From assembly GCF_037975245.1 (NCBI RefSeq), contig NC_092580.1, forward strand, positions 19,828,501-19,892,500: a DNA stretch of 64,000 nucleotides, read 5' to 3'. How positions within the stretch are numbered: the stretch's first letter is position 1; every line of letters starts with the position of its first letter. A program made the translations under genes and the position numbers. This stretch comes from Apostichopus japonicus. Taxonomy: Eukaryota > Echinodermata > Holothuroidea > Aspidochirotida > Stichopodidae. The notes below the pieces were generated by a model. It saw only the letters and a list, made by a program, of their open reading frames with translations. It was not told the DNA's origin and searched no databases. Of this stretch, positions 26,401 to 36,230 are shown in pieces.

Positions 26401-29400
26401 ACTAGATAAAAGACTTCAACATATCTAGAAATGACATCAAAGAGTGTTTAATGTTTCTATTATTATCATTTTTTTAACCGTAAGTTTATTACTTAATATT
26501 TTCAAAATGAAATAATATTGTAAGCAAACTGCTTATCCACTAGAGAGCCTGTGTAAGAGAATGTGCAAAAGTAAGTTGGCCTGAAGTTTGGATCCTAGCA
26601 GGATCTTCTTCAAAGGCTAAAAAATATTATATTAATATTTTGATAGCATGCATCAACTTTTGAAACAAACATCAACAGGTTAGACTCAGCATACCTCAGT
26701 GTAAAATGGAGGTTTAGGCCCAGCCTACCTAACAGTAAGGCTTCTGTAACACATATCTCAAGTGTAATTTGATATCCTCATACCAGTCTATTAGAATTGG
26801 AAAAGTTGGCTTCAAATTTGTTTCACCTGTTTAAACCTGTCATATTTCACCTTTAAGCAGAGAGTATTTTAAGATATTTGACTATTCCTTTTGATTTGAG
26901 TGTCAATGTTATCATCACTGTTTGTGTTCTTTTCAGGAGTGTTTTTGACAAATCTGATTCCTCAAACTTACCAAAACTCATTCTGGATAAATTTTACTGG
27001 CTCGGTAGAGTTGTTAAAGCAAAGGTAAGACAGACAACACTTACAACTCGAAGGCAACTACTTTATTCTAATGATATCATTGTGAATATTTGATATAACA
27101 TGACTTTCAAGTATCCAGCTGTTGTGAAGTCTGCAAGTAAGGAGAAGAAAGCTGCTTATATCCTAGGGATAGCTTAAGGGGATTACAAAGCTGGGATTAC
27201 TTAGACATGTAAAGACTTGCTAATAGGATTAAAGGATAGATCTAGAGATGAGGAGAGGGGTTGAGGAGAGGAGAGGAGAGTTGGACTGTGGCTTTTGTGA
27301 GGTGAGGAGCCAAGGTATTAAGGAGAGATGAGAAAAGGAGAGAAGCGGAGGAAGTGTGTGAGGAGAAGCGGGTATAGTGTTGCAAGGTAGCAGAGGTTGT
27401 TAATGGAGAATTGATGTTAGATAATTGTGAAAGGAAGCAGTGGCGTTTTGTGGAGTCTGGAAAATAAAGGAAGAAAAGCAACGAAGGACACTGTCTTGAA
27501 CTTATTACCCCAAACAACGTAACATGGTGGCAACGGTGGGATCCGAACCCACGCCATCGCAATGACTGGTGGTCATGTGTACCCTCGAAATGTTAGTGTC
27601 AATTTGCACAAAAAAGAAGAAGATTGTATCATGATAAGTTCATTTTCCAGAGACAGTCTTTAGTTTCAGTTTCTCCCCTTGTGGGTAGTTTGAGTAGCTA
27701 ATATAAAAGGAAGCTAATTAGGACCATAGCAAGGAAGAAATACACGATATGCTAATGATTACTTTTTTTCTTTTCTTTTTTGTTTTCGCTAATTCAGTTT
27801 GTTTCAGTCATGTGCAGTCTCACTAGTCTGTTCTGTCTGTCCATCATGCACTGATTCAGTCATAAGGTAGCTATCCATTGCTATGGCGATGAAACAGAAC
27901 TTTCGGCAACATTTGTAAAATCATCTACTAGGAGTTTCTCTTAGTATATACATATGGTGCCAAATAAATTAATCAAATTTAATAGCTCTGGTTTGATGGG
28001 AGAACTTGGTACTTGTTTTGGTGGTGATGATACATCTAGTATTTTTGTCATGGGGATGTTGTTTTCTTGTAGAATCTGGAATTGCCACCGAGCAAGTAAT
28101 ACAAATTTTTTCTTTTCTCCTTTTCTAGGAAATGACCAATAAAATGCTAGAGATGATTGAGGTATGTTCACCTGCGGTACAGAAGGAGATAATCAATTGC
28201 ATCTCGGAGGCGGTCACCGATTCAGAACACAACGACGTCGCTATAAAACTGAAGTAAATATGTTTGATTCCCCCTGCGGTTGATATCTGTCAAATCAGGT
28301 CATGTGACTTGCCCATTCCAGCATATTAGCATGCCTTGTTACTGACTTCACAATGTTTATTACCTGGCGGTTTCCAGAGAAACGAGCTGTAGATTTTACA
28401 AAACTTTCTAACATAAAGCATAACTCATTGTTATAACATTCTAACAATTCATCTGTGTTCAGCATTGTATTAAACAGTACTCAGCTGTCTGTGACTTTAT
28501 CCAAAATTCTGTAGGCAGTTTGTTTTACCGGTTTAAGCGTAGTTTTGCATGTAAGATTTGAGGATCCTGCTGTGATAGAATATACATAAATAACTAATAT
28601 AATAAAACCGTGAGTCTCACTGATGACTAGGAAGTATATAGTGCTTCAATACAGTATTTATTGCCTTTTTGCTATTTATGAATTTGTTCAGTTTCTCATC
28701 ATATTATGATGTTTGATATTTGCAAATTTTGTTGCTACGATGATGACATTTCGAACATGAGCTAGTAACGTCGATGATGACAGTCACATTTACACTGCTC
28801 TGTGAAAATATGAAGAAGTCCAAAAGAGAGATTTCACCTTGCACTGGCAGTATGACTTCACATATTGACAAAATGGCCACCCCATTTTGAATTCGGATAT
28901 CTCCCATACAGGGCACAAATTTTTTTTTAAGTTGCATGGGAATGTTTGTCCAATGGGAGTTAGCATGTCTGTTGTTACAGTGACAGGGTTTACACATGCA
29001 GTTAGTTACAAATACACTGAAGCAAAAGTTGTCTAGAAATTATGTATCTCAGTTTTCTGTCTGAACTTTTTAATGAGTAAATGGAACATCAGAAAGCTGA
29101 CTTGATAAATTATAAAGAATTTTTGGAAAGAAAAAGTTCTTTGTCTTTTCATAATGATTATTTTTTTTGAGTTATTCTATGGTGACCTTATGATTGATTG
29201 ATTTCTTTATTATTCGATTTGGTTTAATAGGGAATTGATGGAACAGAATTCCTCGCTCACAATCCCTGCTTTAAATGCCTTGAACAACTTGAATGTCATG
29301 CCTGAATTACTCAGTGAGGTAAGATTACTTTTGTCATTAGATTGACTACATAGAATCCATTTTATATTCTGTGTGTCCTGTTGTTTAACATTATCAATCG

Positions 29401-32400
29401 AGTTAAGTTAAAATTCCTCGCTCACAGTTCCTGTGGTAAATGCCTTAAACAGATTACTCAGTGAGGTATGATATTTTTGTTGTGAGATTGACTACAGAGA
29501 ATCCAGATTATATTCTGTGTTTCCTGTTGTTTCGACTTAAGTTAAAATTCCTCGCTCACAGTTCCTGTGTGAAATGCCTTAAACAACTTGAATGTCATGC
29601 CCGAATTACTCAGTGAGGTAAGATATTTTTGTTGTGACATTGACTACACAGAATCTAGATTATATTCTGTGTTTCCTGTTGTTTAACATTATCAATACAC
29701 TTAAGTTAAAACTTGAATAATGCAGACAAGGTAATCAACAGCATCACAGTTTGATTGAGAAGAATAGAACGTAAAAAACAATGTAACTGGATGTCTTAAA
29801 TTCACAATGGTATTTGAAACAGATTGAGACAGAAACATAGAAAAAGATTAGTTGATAGCAAAACATAGATTTAATCAACAGTAATCAACAGTAATCAAGT
29901 TCATGCAATGTTGTTAACCAAAAACATGACGTTTCATCTAAAGTGTCTTTTTTCAGGATTATGCTTTTTATATCTGAATATGGCAGTAACCATGGTAATG
30001 TGTCATATCTGTTTGGTTCAATCATATGAACTTATTTCTCAACAGGTTTGTAAGTCAGCCCTGCAGACCTTATCATCAGCAGATTTAGAAGACCTTCCAG
30101 TTATTGTCAAGTTTATATTAAGAACAGTTACACCCTCGACTTCATTGGAGGTTAGTTCAGTAGTTAATGGCGGCATCTCATCTGGTGGTATAGTGTTTGT
30201 TTGATCTGTAGATACGTTCTAAGACCATCGTTAAGTAATACTGTCCGTCTGTGCAGTAGTAATGATGTTTTGATTGGTAATATTGTCCTTGTGATTAATA
30301 GGTCGGTAATACTGTTCTTGTGATCAGTATTACTGTCCTTTTGATCAGAAGTCTTCTGTAATATATTGTAACTTGCTCCTGAATATTATTCCGTTTTATC
30401 AGTCGTACCGTCCTCCTAAAACAGTTGTCCTTTTGTTCAGTAGCATTGTCTTATACGCAAAAATTCATCAGAAATTGCATGATCCAACATCTAGAAAACA
30501 AGTAGGGTTTCCATGTTTTATTTGATATCTTGGTGTTTGACTTTGCCCATCAGATCTCCTTTCCTCCATTATGAAAACCTTTACACAGGGTTATGTTTTC
30601 GAGTATTAAGTTTCAATTTTGTTTCTCACATGCAAGGTTATACAGAAAATATTAATAAAAGTGCGGAACAAAGAATATTACATATGCAGGATGCTACAAA
30701 TGATAAATGTTTAACAATGCTAGTAAACTTTAAGGAGTAGAAATAGAATAGATAAATATATATAAATAAAAACAAAGGGTACAAATCAAATACAGGATAG
30801 AAAAGAAACAGTGATAACTTAACAAGACATTATAAATGTGCTAGACAATGCCAATTTCTAATTATTCTATTATATATAACTTTATATCCGTATAGCAAGT
30901 TTTGCCAGTGATCATTGCATATGAGGTATTTCTGTTACTTCCTGGTTAATAAATAAGCTGCCTTGTCCATCTTAGAAAAATTTAGTTAGGAAGTAACATT
31001 TTTACAAAGCAAGAATTATTAGTATAACCTCTAATGAAATAACCTGCCTTTCTTCAACAGGTGATAAAAGAGTTACGCAGTAGTCTCGACTTCAGCATTC
31101 CTGCCACTGGTACTTCTGAAAACCAAAGGTTTGTTTTACTTTCATAAACACATACATTGTGTCTCATTACTTGTTGAGTGTTCACTAAGGTTCAAGTATT
31201 TATTAAGTAAGACACTATGATGCAGTTTGTTAGATTTACTATATAAAATGGCTCCCTCTTTCTTGGTAAGTACAGTATGATGCTTTAAGCTATGATCTAC
31301 TTTTTAAATAATAGTGTAGCCATGTTTAACCATGTTTGCTAAAGAACAGCTCAATAAGCCCTGGTTCAGTCTTAACATAAATGTGAACTCAATGAAACAC
31401 ATTTCAACTTATTGCACGTTCTCTCAAATTCAGTGTTTGTGCTATTACTGCAAAGTGCTTGATGGGATCCCTAAGCTTCGGAATTTTATATTTCTGCAGT
31501 CATGGGTTTATTTGCATGTGCTCATTAAGTGAGAGATTTCCATATCCAAAGCAAAGAGGGTTATCTTTGTATAAGAATGCCAGCATTGATCCTGGAATGT
31601 TTCAAATGGTGCATAAAACTTTATTCAGCATCAACTGCCAAAAAAAAACGTATATAAAAAAATATAATTACTGTATTATTTAAATGGTTGTGTTTTTACA
31701 TTCTTTTACATGTAAAATGCAGGAAGTCTGCAGAAGATAGCACTGTTATTCTCCTAGGGACCATCAACTCTAGTGTTTGTTCAAATAAAGCCATAGCAAC
31801 AACATGGATGAAGGTAATGAAGTTACAACGGTTACCATAGAAACCTTACTACAATGTATCATTAAGTATATATACAAACTGTTGCTGTAAAATAATAAAA
31901 TTATCCACAATTTGCTGATACCTACTTTCCCATACCTAATTTCCACTACTATGGCCATGGCATTTAGTGCTTGAGTAAAGGGACTTATTTAAGCTGGTAA
32001 CCTTAGCAACATATCAGGTGAATGCAGCATTATCTGCTTACTCTCAGTTGCTTTTTGGGTAGCCATCTTCTGAGAATGCTACACATGTTATAATCTGTGA
32101 CCCTCCTGCATACCCTATGGGTATGGTTCTTAGATTTATCATTGTAATGTGGCACATCACCGTCACTGGACTCGTATCTCTGCTGTTTAAAACTTTCACT
32201 CTATCATCCCTTGGCTTCTATGTAACAGGGATGAGCCTGGGGTTAAAACAAAATTATGGAACTTGGTAAAAACAAAATTATGGAACTTTGCAAAAATTGC
32301 GGTATAGGCTCCAGTTTGAGTATGCTACAGTGTGTTGGGATAATAGTTTTTGTCCCCGAGTTAGAAAGAAATCACGGATATTTTGCGAATTCGCGGGAAA

Positions 32401-33640
32401 ATCTCATGCCTGATGTAATTATGATGTATATTTGAATGAGTATTTCCACGAGAAATATTAAAAGTTCTTGCCTCTTTTTAGTCGATAGAAGTGACAGCTG
32501 CTGGTGAAAATTTGACCGAAGAAGATATCTTGGTGTTGCTGATGTTTCATAGCATAGCAGTCCTCCAGAAGCTAATCGAAGGGTTGTTCAGAAAGAAGGT
32601 CCGAGATGAAACACTTTCTGTGGAAGTCCTGGAAAGTTGCTTCGAAAATCATTCCAAGGTAAGAAACTAAACGAAGATGACCTGACAAAGTATTTGAAAC
32701 ACAGTTTTAAAGGGTGTGAAGACTCGCGCAAAAAGAAACGTCTAATGCCGGTAATCTGACCCAGTTTTGAATGAGGTGTAACAGAAGTTTTAGACACCAC
32801 CATCGATCCCAGAAAATACACACACACAGCTTGCTACCATCGGTAATTAGACACTAGTGTACAGTCAGTACATACATCTGCGGTCAATACCCATGCATAG
32901 CACAGTGTAAACAATACAGCGATGGACATCTCAGGTCCAGCTAAAGATAAGAAGGTATCACTTTTCATTACTGTCTGCATTTTGTAGCTAAACGAACAAA
33001 ACGTCACTTGCAAGCAACAGAAAGTTAACTTGTTCAGATGGCCGCACACGGTTTGGAGCGAGTCTTCAATGCCTTTAAAGAGGAGGACCCATGAGATACA
33101 TTGTATCATGATGCTCAGGATTCTTTCAACATTCGATAGGTTGAAAAAGGTTGGAAATAAATATATGAAATTTGATGTGCTCTGATAATTCAAAAGAATG
33201 ATCTCAGAAAGTTTCCTCTAATTTTTGTATCTCATCTGCTTTGTCAAGCAGACTTCAAACTTACAAGTTTGGTTGTAAACTTCCTTGAAAGTGCCCTCAT
33301 TCATGACTTTTCGTTTATTCAGGGAACGTAAAACCCACGATTTTGGACCCATGGAAATTGAAGTTTCAATCCATTGTTTGAGTATATCTTAGAGTTGTGA
33401 GAAGTTATACTAGAAACTGCAACCATCTTCTTTCAGTGTTGCGCTCTATATAAGCTTTACCATTGACAGTCTGATATTGTCATATTTTGACATTTCTGTT
33501 ACCAGGTCATGAAGAATTACTCTGCATCCCTTTTAAGCATTGCTGAACAAATGCTGAGGTCGCCTGACGACGCTATATCGGCATTCGCAAAAGCCAGTCT
33601 GATGGAATCCTTCAACAGGTTCGATATTCATTACAGACAG
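20414..33640 (+). CDS. FANCD2: FANCD2, N-terminal third (coding exons 1-15; continues beyond window)
   Basis: Fanconi anaemia group D2 protein, the nuclear partner of FANCI. The pair clamps DNA and is monoubiquitinated to license interstrand-crosslink repair. Fifteen GT..AG exons, all phase-consistent, give 449 codons; human FANCD2 has about 1,450 residues. The translation follows the human N-terminus throughout: DSLFVKTVEAAGLTL (human [15 protein letters not shown]), VDQVIFQK (VDQIAFQK), EFLEGLQDYVEDE (EFVSGLESYIEDE), WIKLLLNIEELQP, LLEKLPEF, LEDLPVIVKFILRTVT ([16 protein letters not shown]), LEVIKELRSSLDF, and MKNYSASLLSIAEQML. The stretch is alpha-solenoid; the monoubiquitination lysine (human K561) would lie downstream, outside the window. 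The start ATG is in good context (AACGATGG) and opens a basic MAKGKGKRVK tail. No later exon was found in the remaining 30 kb. Confidence 0.93.
21481..21597 (+). CDS. FANCD2: FANCD2 coding exon 2
   Basis: Acceptor AAATGTAG, donor GTAAGA. It encodes KKKKQTSSS then FQEDSLFVKTVEAAGLTLMS and GEKANVL, aligning with human [26 protein letters not shown]. Phase 1 donor. Confidence 0.93.
21765..21913 (+). other. open segment in FANCD2 intron 2, possible alternative terminal exon
   Basis: A good pyrimidine tract and CTCTCTCTAG acceptor (21764) are followed by a frame open to TAA at 21911-21913. It encodes a charged peptide (MHGDRKLQSLYQKSAEKEVK ... DNWLIRPKKKVNE). The acceptor phase matches exon 2, but no donor fits exon 3, so it could only be a terminal exon. 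I recognise no family and it may be chance or transposon debris. Confidence 0.25.
22675..22742 (+). CDS. FANCD2: FANCD2 coding exon 3
   Basis: Acceptor ATTTTGCAG, donor GTAAAC, ends in phase 0. It encodes NVDQVIFQKNVQKSLKKTSS, matching human [20 protein letters not shown]. Confidence 0.93.
23000..23985. repeat. degenerate tandem repeat of roughly 90-100 bp in FANCD2 intron 3
   Basis: Copies share ACAACACTTCCATAGTGGAT, ATGCCTAAGCCTTGCCTTA, CAAATGAAACACAT and AGATGTAAGTACCTTA blocks. The best-preserved pair is at about 23690-23860, with weaker copies at 23000-23120 and 23880-23980. The array is split by the inserted element at 23127-23583. Confidence 0.6.
23127..23583. mobile_element. short terminal-inverted-repeat element (MITE-like), 457 bp
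   Basis: Begins CAGGGATGTGTCC and ends GGGCACATCCCTG, an inverted pair with one mismatch in the first 13 bases. It is flanked by ACCATT on both sides (23121-23126 and 23584-23589), a likely target-site duplication. It encodes nothing and is inserted into a degenerate tandem repeat inside FANCD2 intron 3. Confidence 0.7.
24378..24430 (+). CDS. FANCD2: FANCD2 coding exon 4
   Basis: Acceptor TTTAACAG, donor GTATGA, ends in phase 2. It encodes TVKEFLEGLQDYVEDEA, matching human IIEEFVSGLESYIEDED. Confidence 0.92.
24726..24773 (+). CDS. FANCD2: FANCD2 coding exon 5
   Basis: Acceptor TCTTGCAG, donor GTGAGA. The 48-bp exon encodes (R)FKYSLLPSMSSQDCE, matching human SFRNCLLSCERLQDEE. It is phase 2 on both sides. 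Confidence 0.9.
25345..25405 (+). CDS. FANCD2: FANCD2 coding exon 6
   Basis: Acceptor CATTCTAG, donor GTGAGT. It encodes SARFGQQESWIKLLLNIEEL and Q, matching human SYSKSLIKLLLGIDILQ. The flanking introns (24774-25344 and 25406-26108) show nothing recognisable. Confidence 0.92.
26109..26167 (+). CDS. FANCD2: FANCD2 coding exon 7
   Basis: Acceptor CTTTTCAG, donor GTAAGT. It encodes PSLITLLLEKLPEFSGEDE, matching human PAIIKTLFEKLPEYFFENK. Ends in phase 2. Intron 26168-26936 shows nothing recognisable. Confidence 0.93.
26937..27024 (+). CDS. FANCD2: FANCD2 coding exon 8
   Basis: Acceptor CTTTTCAG, donor GTAAGA. It encodes SSNLPKLILDKFYWLGRVVK and AK, matching human [22 protein letters not shown]. 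Phase 0 end. Confidence 0.93.
27120..27542 (+). mobile_element. LTR plus primer-binding site of a truncated LTR retrotransposon
   Basis: A 405-bp segment starting TGTTGTGAAG and ending AACGTAACA (TG..CA ends), with an internal AATAAA at about 27462. It is followed directly by TGGTGGCAACGGTGGGAT, the complement of a tRNA 3' end including CCA, which is the usual primer-binding site just inside a 5' LTR. No gag or pol follows, so only the 5' edge remains in FANCD2 intron 8. The tRNA-like match runs on through CCGAACCCACGCC (to 27555), so a tRNA-derived repeat is the alternative reading. Confidence 0.65.
28129..28253 (+). CDS. FANCD2: FANCD2 coding exon 9
   Basis: Acceptor CTTTTCTAG, donor GTAAAT. 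It encodes EMTNKMLEMIEVCSPAVQKE then IINCISEAVTDSEHNDVAIK, matching human [41 protein letters not shown] in the same order. Intron 28254-29230 shows nothing recognisable. Confidence 0.93.
29231..29318 (+). CDS. FANCD2: FANCD2 coding exon 10
   Basis: Acceptor GTTTAATAG, donor GTAAGA. It encodes ELMEQNSSLTIPALNALNNL and NVMPELLSE, matching human [20 protein letters not shown] then RLDPNFLLK. The 3' part of this exon and its donor are duplicated twice just downstream. Confidence 0.93.
29413..29465 (+). pseudogene. FANCD2: decayed duplicate of FANCD2 exon 10, copy 2
   Basis: Repeats the ATTCCTCGCTCAC...CAGTGAG part of exon 10 with an in-frame internal loss of the NLNVMPE codons, ending SLTVPVVNALNRLLSE before a GTATGA donor-like site. 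It lacks the exon 10 acceptor and 5' codons, so normal splicing should skip it. Confidence 0.75.
29547..29617 (+). pseudogene. FANCD2: decayed duplicate of FANCD2 exon 10, copy 3
   Basis: Nearly full copy of the exon 10 3' part including AACTTGAATGTCATGCC and a GTAAGA donor. A TGA interrupts the frame where exon 10 reads GCTTTA. About 80 bp of intron sequence after the donor is duplicated with it. Confidence 0.8.
30046..30150 (+). CDS. FANCD2: FANCD2 coding exon 11
   Basis: Acceptor CTCAACAG, donor GTTAGT, phase 0 on both sides. It encodes SALQTLSSADLEDLPVIVKF and ILRTVTPSTSLE, the best-conserved stretch here (human [28 protein letters not shown]). Confidence 0.96.
31061..31128 (+). CDS. FANCD2: FANCD2 coding exon 12
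   Basis: Acceptor TTCAACAG, donor GTTTGT, ends in phase 2. It encodes VIKELRSSLDFSIPATGTSE, matching human VISELREKLDLQHCVLP. The flanking introns (30151-31060 and 31129-31722) show nothing recognisable. Confidence 0.92.
31723..31813 (+). CDS. FANCD2: FANCD2 coding exon 13
   Basis: Acceptor AAAATGCAG, donor GTAATG. It encodes STVILLGTINSSVCSNKAIA and TTWMK, matching human [20 protein letters not shown] then SEAWIK. Intron 31814-32481 shows nothing recognisable. Confidence 0.93.
32482..32658 (+). CDS. FANCD2: FANCD2 coding exon 14
   Basis: Acceptor CTTTTTAG, donor GTAAGA, 177 bp, phase 0. It encodes SIEVTAAGENLTEEDILVLL then KLIEGLFRKKVR and VLESCFENHSK, matching human [32 protein letters not shown] and LLQSTFSVHYL. 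Intron 32659-33505 shows nothing recognisable. Confidence 0.93.
33506..33640 (+). CDS. FANCD2: FANCD2 coding exon 15 (last one in window)
   Basis: Acceptor GTTACCAG, donor GTGAGA, 135 bp, phase 0. It encodes VMKNYSASLLSIAEQMLRSP then FAKASLMESFNRFDIHYRQ, matching human [20 protein letters not shown] and KYAFKFFDTYCQQ. The next expected segment (human EVVGALVTHI) is absent from the rest of the window. Confidence 0.93.
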
Positions 33641-33689
33641 GTGAGAACTCATGACGTTCTATTTTAACTGTGAACAGTGTCCATCATTG

Positions 33690-33731
33690 CTGATATAGAT
33701 ATAGATAGATATAGATATATATAGATATATT
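33690..33731. repeat. ATAG/AT-rich microsatellite
   Basis: Imperfect (ATAGAT)n and (AT)n immediately after FANCD2 exon 15, with a further short patch near 33788-33804. Confidence 0.8.
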
Positions 33732-33948
33732 AAAGTGAAATCGTAATGAGTTGGAAAATCAAGAACAGTGAAAAAACTTCCAGCCTCTATATAGATATAT
33801 ATAGTTACAAATTGGTACTTATGATGACATACCGGTGTATTTTTGGACCTTAAGTTAACGTGTCCAATAGGTTGTATAAACTACAGGTCAGCTTATGCCC
33901 AAGGCTTTGTGACTTGTCAATTGAAAAACATGAAGAATCGCTGTCAAA

Positions 33949-35417
33949 TAGGGTTGGGCGATATATCGAAAATTATTATGATCGCGATAATTTTTTTCAA
34001 GACAACATTTTTTGAGGATCGAACAAATGACGATAATTTCTTGTGAAAGAAATTTTAAATAAAGGTGGAAAAAAAATGTGTTTATCCTTTCTCCGTTTTA
34101 TGTGTAAATTTTATTCTAGCATTCCATGGTTAAGAAAGTTGAAAAGAAATAAAGTTTATCAGCTTCATTTACTGACTTTTGAACTTTGTAACAACCCCGT
34201 CCTTTACAGCATGTTCGCTACCTACACATATACACAATGAGAACGGTGTTAGTGACCCACCCTGTATAAACCACACAGTACTACACGATAATGTGTTTGT
34301 ATGTTCAAGACACAGAGCTGTATTATTACTCTGTTCTGACAGCTTTCAACAAGACTGCGGAGTGTGATTGACCTCGTGATCAGTCTGTATAAAAAGTCTT
34401 TACGTCACTATTGAATTCTAACGTGTACTACCAGGGAGTTGTTATGGAACAACTCCCTGGTACTATACGCACTGATCAGCTGTACTGTATCGAGGGGGGA
34501 GTCAATATGGGTCTCACCGATATGAGTCACGTGTGCAGTACCTGGAAAAGTTTGAAGCATTCATTTGCGCCAATTATTGCATCAAACAAGGCAAAAAAGA
34601 TGTGTGACAAAACTAGTGACAAACTCGCACAATGTATGTTTCTGTTATGTAACAAAGGTGAGGTGAGGAGGCAGCTCGAGTACATAAAAAGCAGTGCTTA
34701 TATGGGCGCGGCAAACTTATCAATCAAATGCATGTCTACTTATCAAGCTCAAGTGTCATGAAATAAGTTTGTTAACCAGCCGCGTTTGCCGAGAGGCGTG
34801 GTTATGTAGGTCAGCTGCACCTTACCAGTTCCCTAGGGTTGAAACAAGATAGCGGGCTTATAACTGCAACTTTGCAAGTGCCCATTCTAATGGAAGTATA
34901 ACATGTTTTCAGGTTAGTGCGCCATATTATCAAGAACGAAAGTGACACAAGCTAGCCTACCTAAGCCTATATTGTCAACGTTAAAGTGTCAATAATTTTT
35001 AAGTTGTAGGCCACAAGCATTGAAGAACTAATTATTTGTGTTATTTTTAAGTCTAATGTCAGACAACTGGGACTTCTTCCAGTGAGCATGTACTGGAATC
35101 AGTACATGTATTTATTAAGAAAGTTGCTTTTGTCCCAGAGTCGGGAATGTCAATATTACAAATTTGTTGACGCAAATGATACAATAAATTTCTTTTATTT
35201 TTTTAATTTATTTATTTTCAAGGGAACAGTTCATAACAAACTCAGATATTCTCTTTCAATGTCCCCTCCATATACTGTATCTCTCTTTTTCCGTCCACTC
35301 AAAGCTCAACATTTACGCTAATTCTGTTAGAGGGAAAATTATCGTAATTATCGAAATATAGCAATAATTTTTTAGCTATTTATCGTGACGGTAAAAAGGA
35401 AATATTGCCCAACCCTA
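33949..35417. mobile_element. hAT-type non-autonomous DNA transposon, 1,469 bp
   Basis: The left end TAGGGTTGGGCGATAT and the right end, reverse complemented, TAGGGTTGGGCAATAT match at 15 of 16 positions. An 8-bp target duplication flanks it, CTGTCAAA (33941-33948) and CTTTCAAA (35418-35425), with one mismatch. The end sequence and 8-bp duplication are typical of hAT elements. An internal 116-codon frame (34411-34761) does not look like a hAT transposase, so the element is probably mobilised in trans or carries captured sequence. Confidence 0.8.
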
Positions 35418-35754
35418 CTTTCAAATTATCAAATTTTACCTTTAAGCGGTTAATTTATTCATATTTAAAAGAGAATTTTGAGCTTAAAAATGAGTCTGCT
35501 TGTGTACATAACGATATATATGAATTAGATATATGTGTAACAGGAATGTGCTCAAGAATATTTGAGTGCCATGCTGATTATGCGGTAGTGTGATCCACAC
35601 CCTGGCAGAGGGATCTCATTGGTGGGGTACCCCCTCCACACTGGACATGAAGTATGCTTACTGTAGGTGGTGCTATTTTTCCTATCCTGTGCCATGTATT
35701 CTCCCAAATTTTGGTTATGGTAAAATTTGTTAAATTATCATCATGACTCACCTC

Positions 35755-36230
35755 CCCCCCATGACAAGTTTCTGACTACGGGCCAGTACACCCATATCTC
35801 CCATCCATGTCCCTCCTCAATCCCTCCTCGAGTATTAAATCCACCACTTCCATGACACCACGGTGTTCAGAAACCATGCCCTATATTTGGCATCCCAGCT
35901 CCCCTATCCCAGACAAATTTCTGGCCATGCCCCTGTAAGAATACAGCTACACCCATAACTTGCATCCATACCCCTCCTCATCCACTCCCTGATAATCAAA
36001 TCCTTCTGTACCACTACCACAACACCACTGTGTCCAGCAATCATGCCTTATGCTTCACCCATTCCCCCTTGACATGTTTCTCACTAGGCGCCTGAATGAT
36101 AACGCTACACCCATACATCCCATCCATGTCCCTCCTCACCCCCTCCCCAATTATCAAATCTACCAACACCACTTTCATGACACTTCGGAGTCCAGAAACC
36201 TTGTTTAATGATTCCCCCCCCCCCCCATGA
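35755..36230. repeat. diverged left-edge units of the minisatellite
   Basis: The first three units carry many private changes (for example TTCTGGCCATGCCCCTG, TCCTTCTGTACCACTACC) and small indels, unlike interior copies. This pattern fits old, non-homogenised array edges. Confidence 0.8.

Noticed and set aside
27242-27562. 106-codon minus-strand frame
   Set aside because: Lies within the purine-rich LTR; composition-driven and without recognisable domain.
27525-27600. tRNA-Leu-like gene on the minus strand
   Set aside because: Only the T-arm and acceptor 3' side with a CCA are present; no A box, anticodon arm or matching 5' acceptor strand.
32834-33193. 119-codon minus-strand frame
   Set aside because: Intronic in FANCD2, no domain, no splice or promoter support.
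34411-34761. hAT transposase gene
   Set aside because: The 116-codon frame shows no RNase H-like or hAT dimerisation motifs that I recognise.
33641-35754. FANCD2 exon 16
   Set aside because: Read all frames for a match to the region after human DTYCQQ (EVVGALVTHI and following); nothing comparable is flanked by splice sites.
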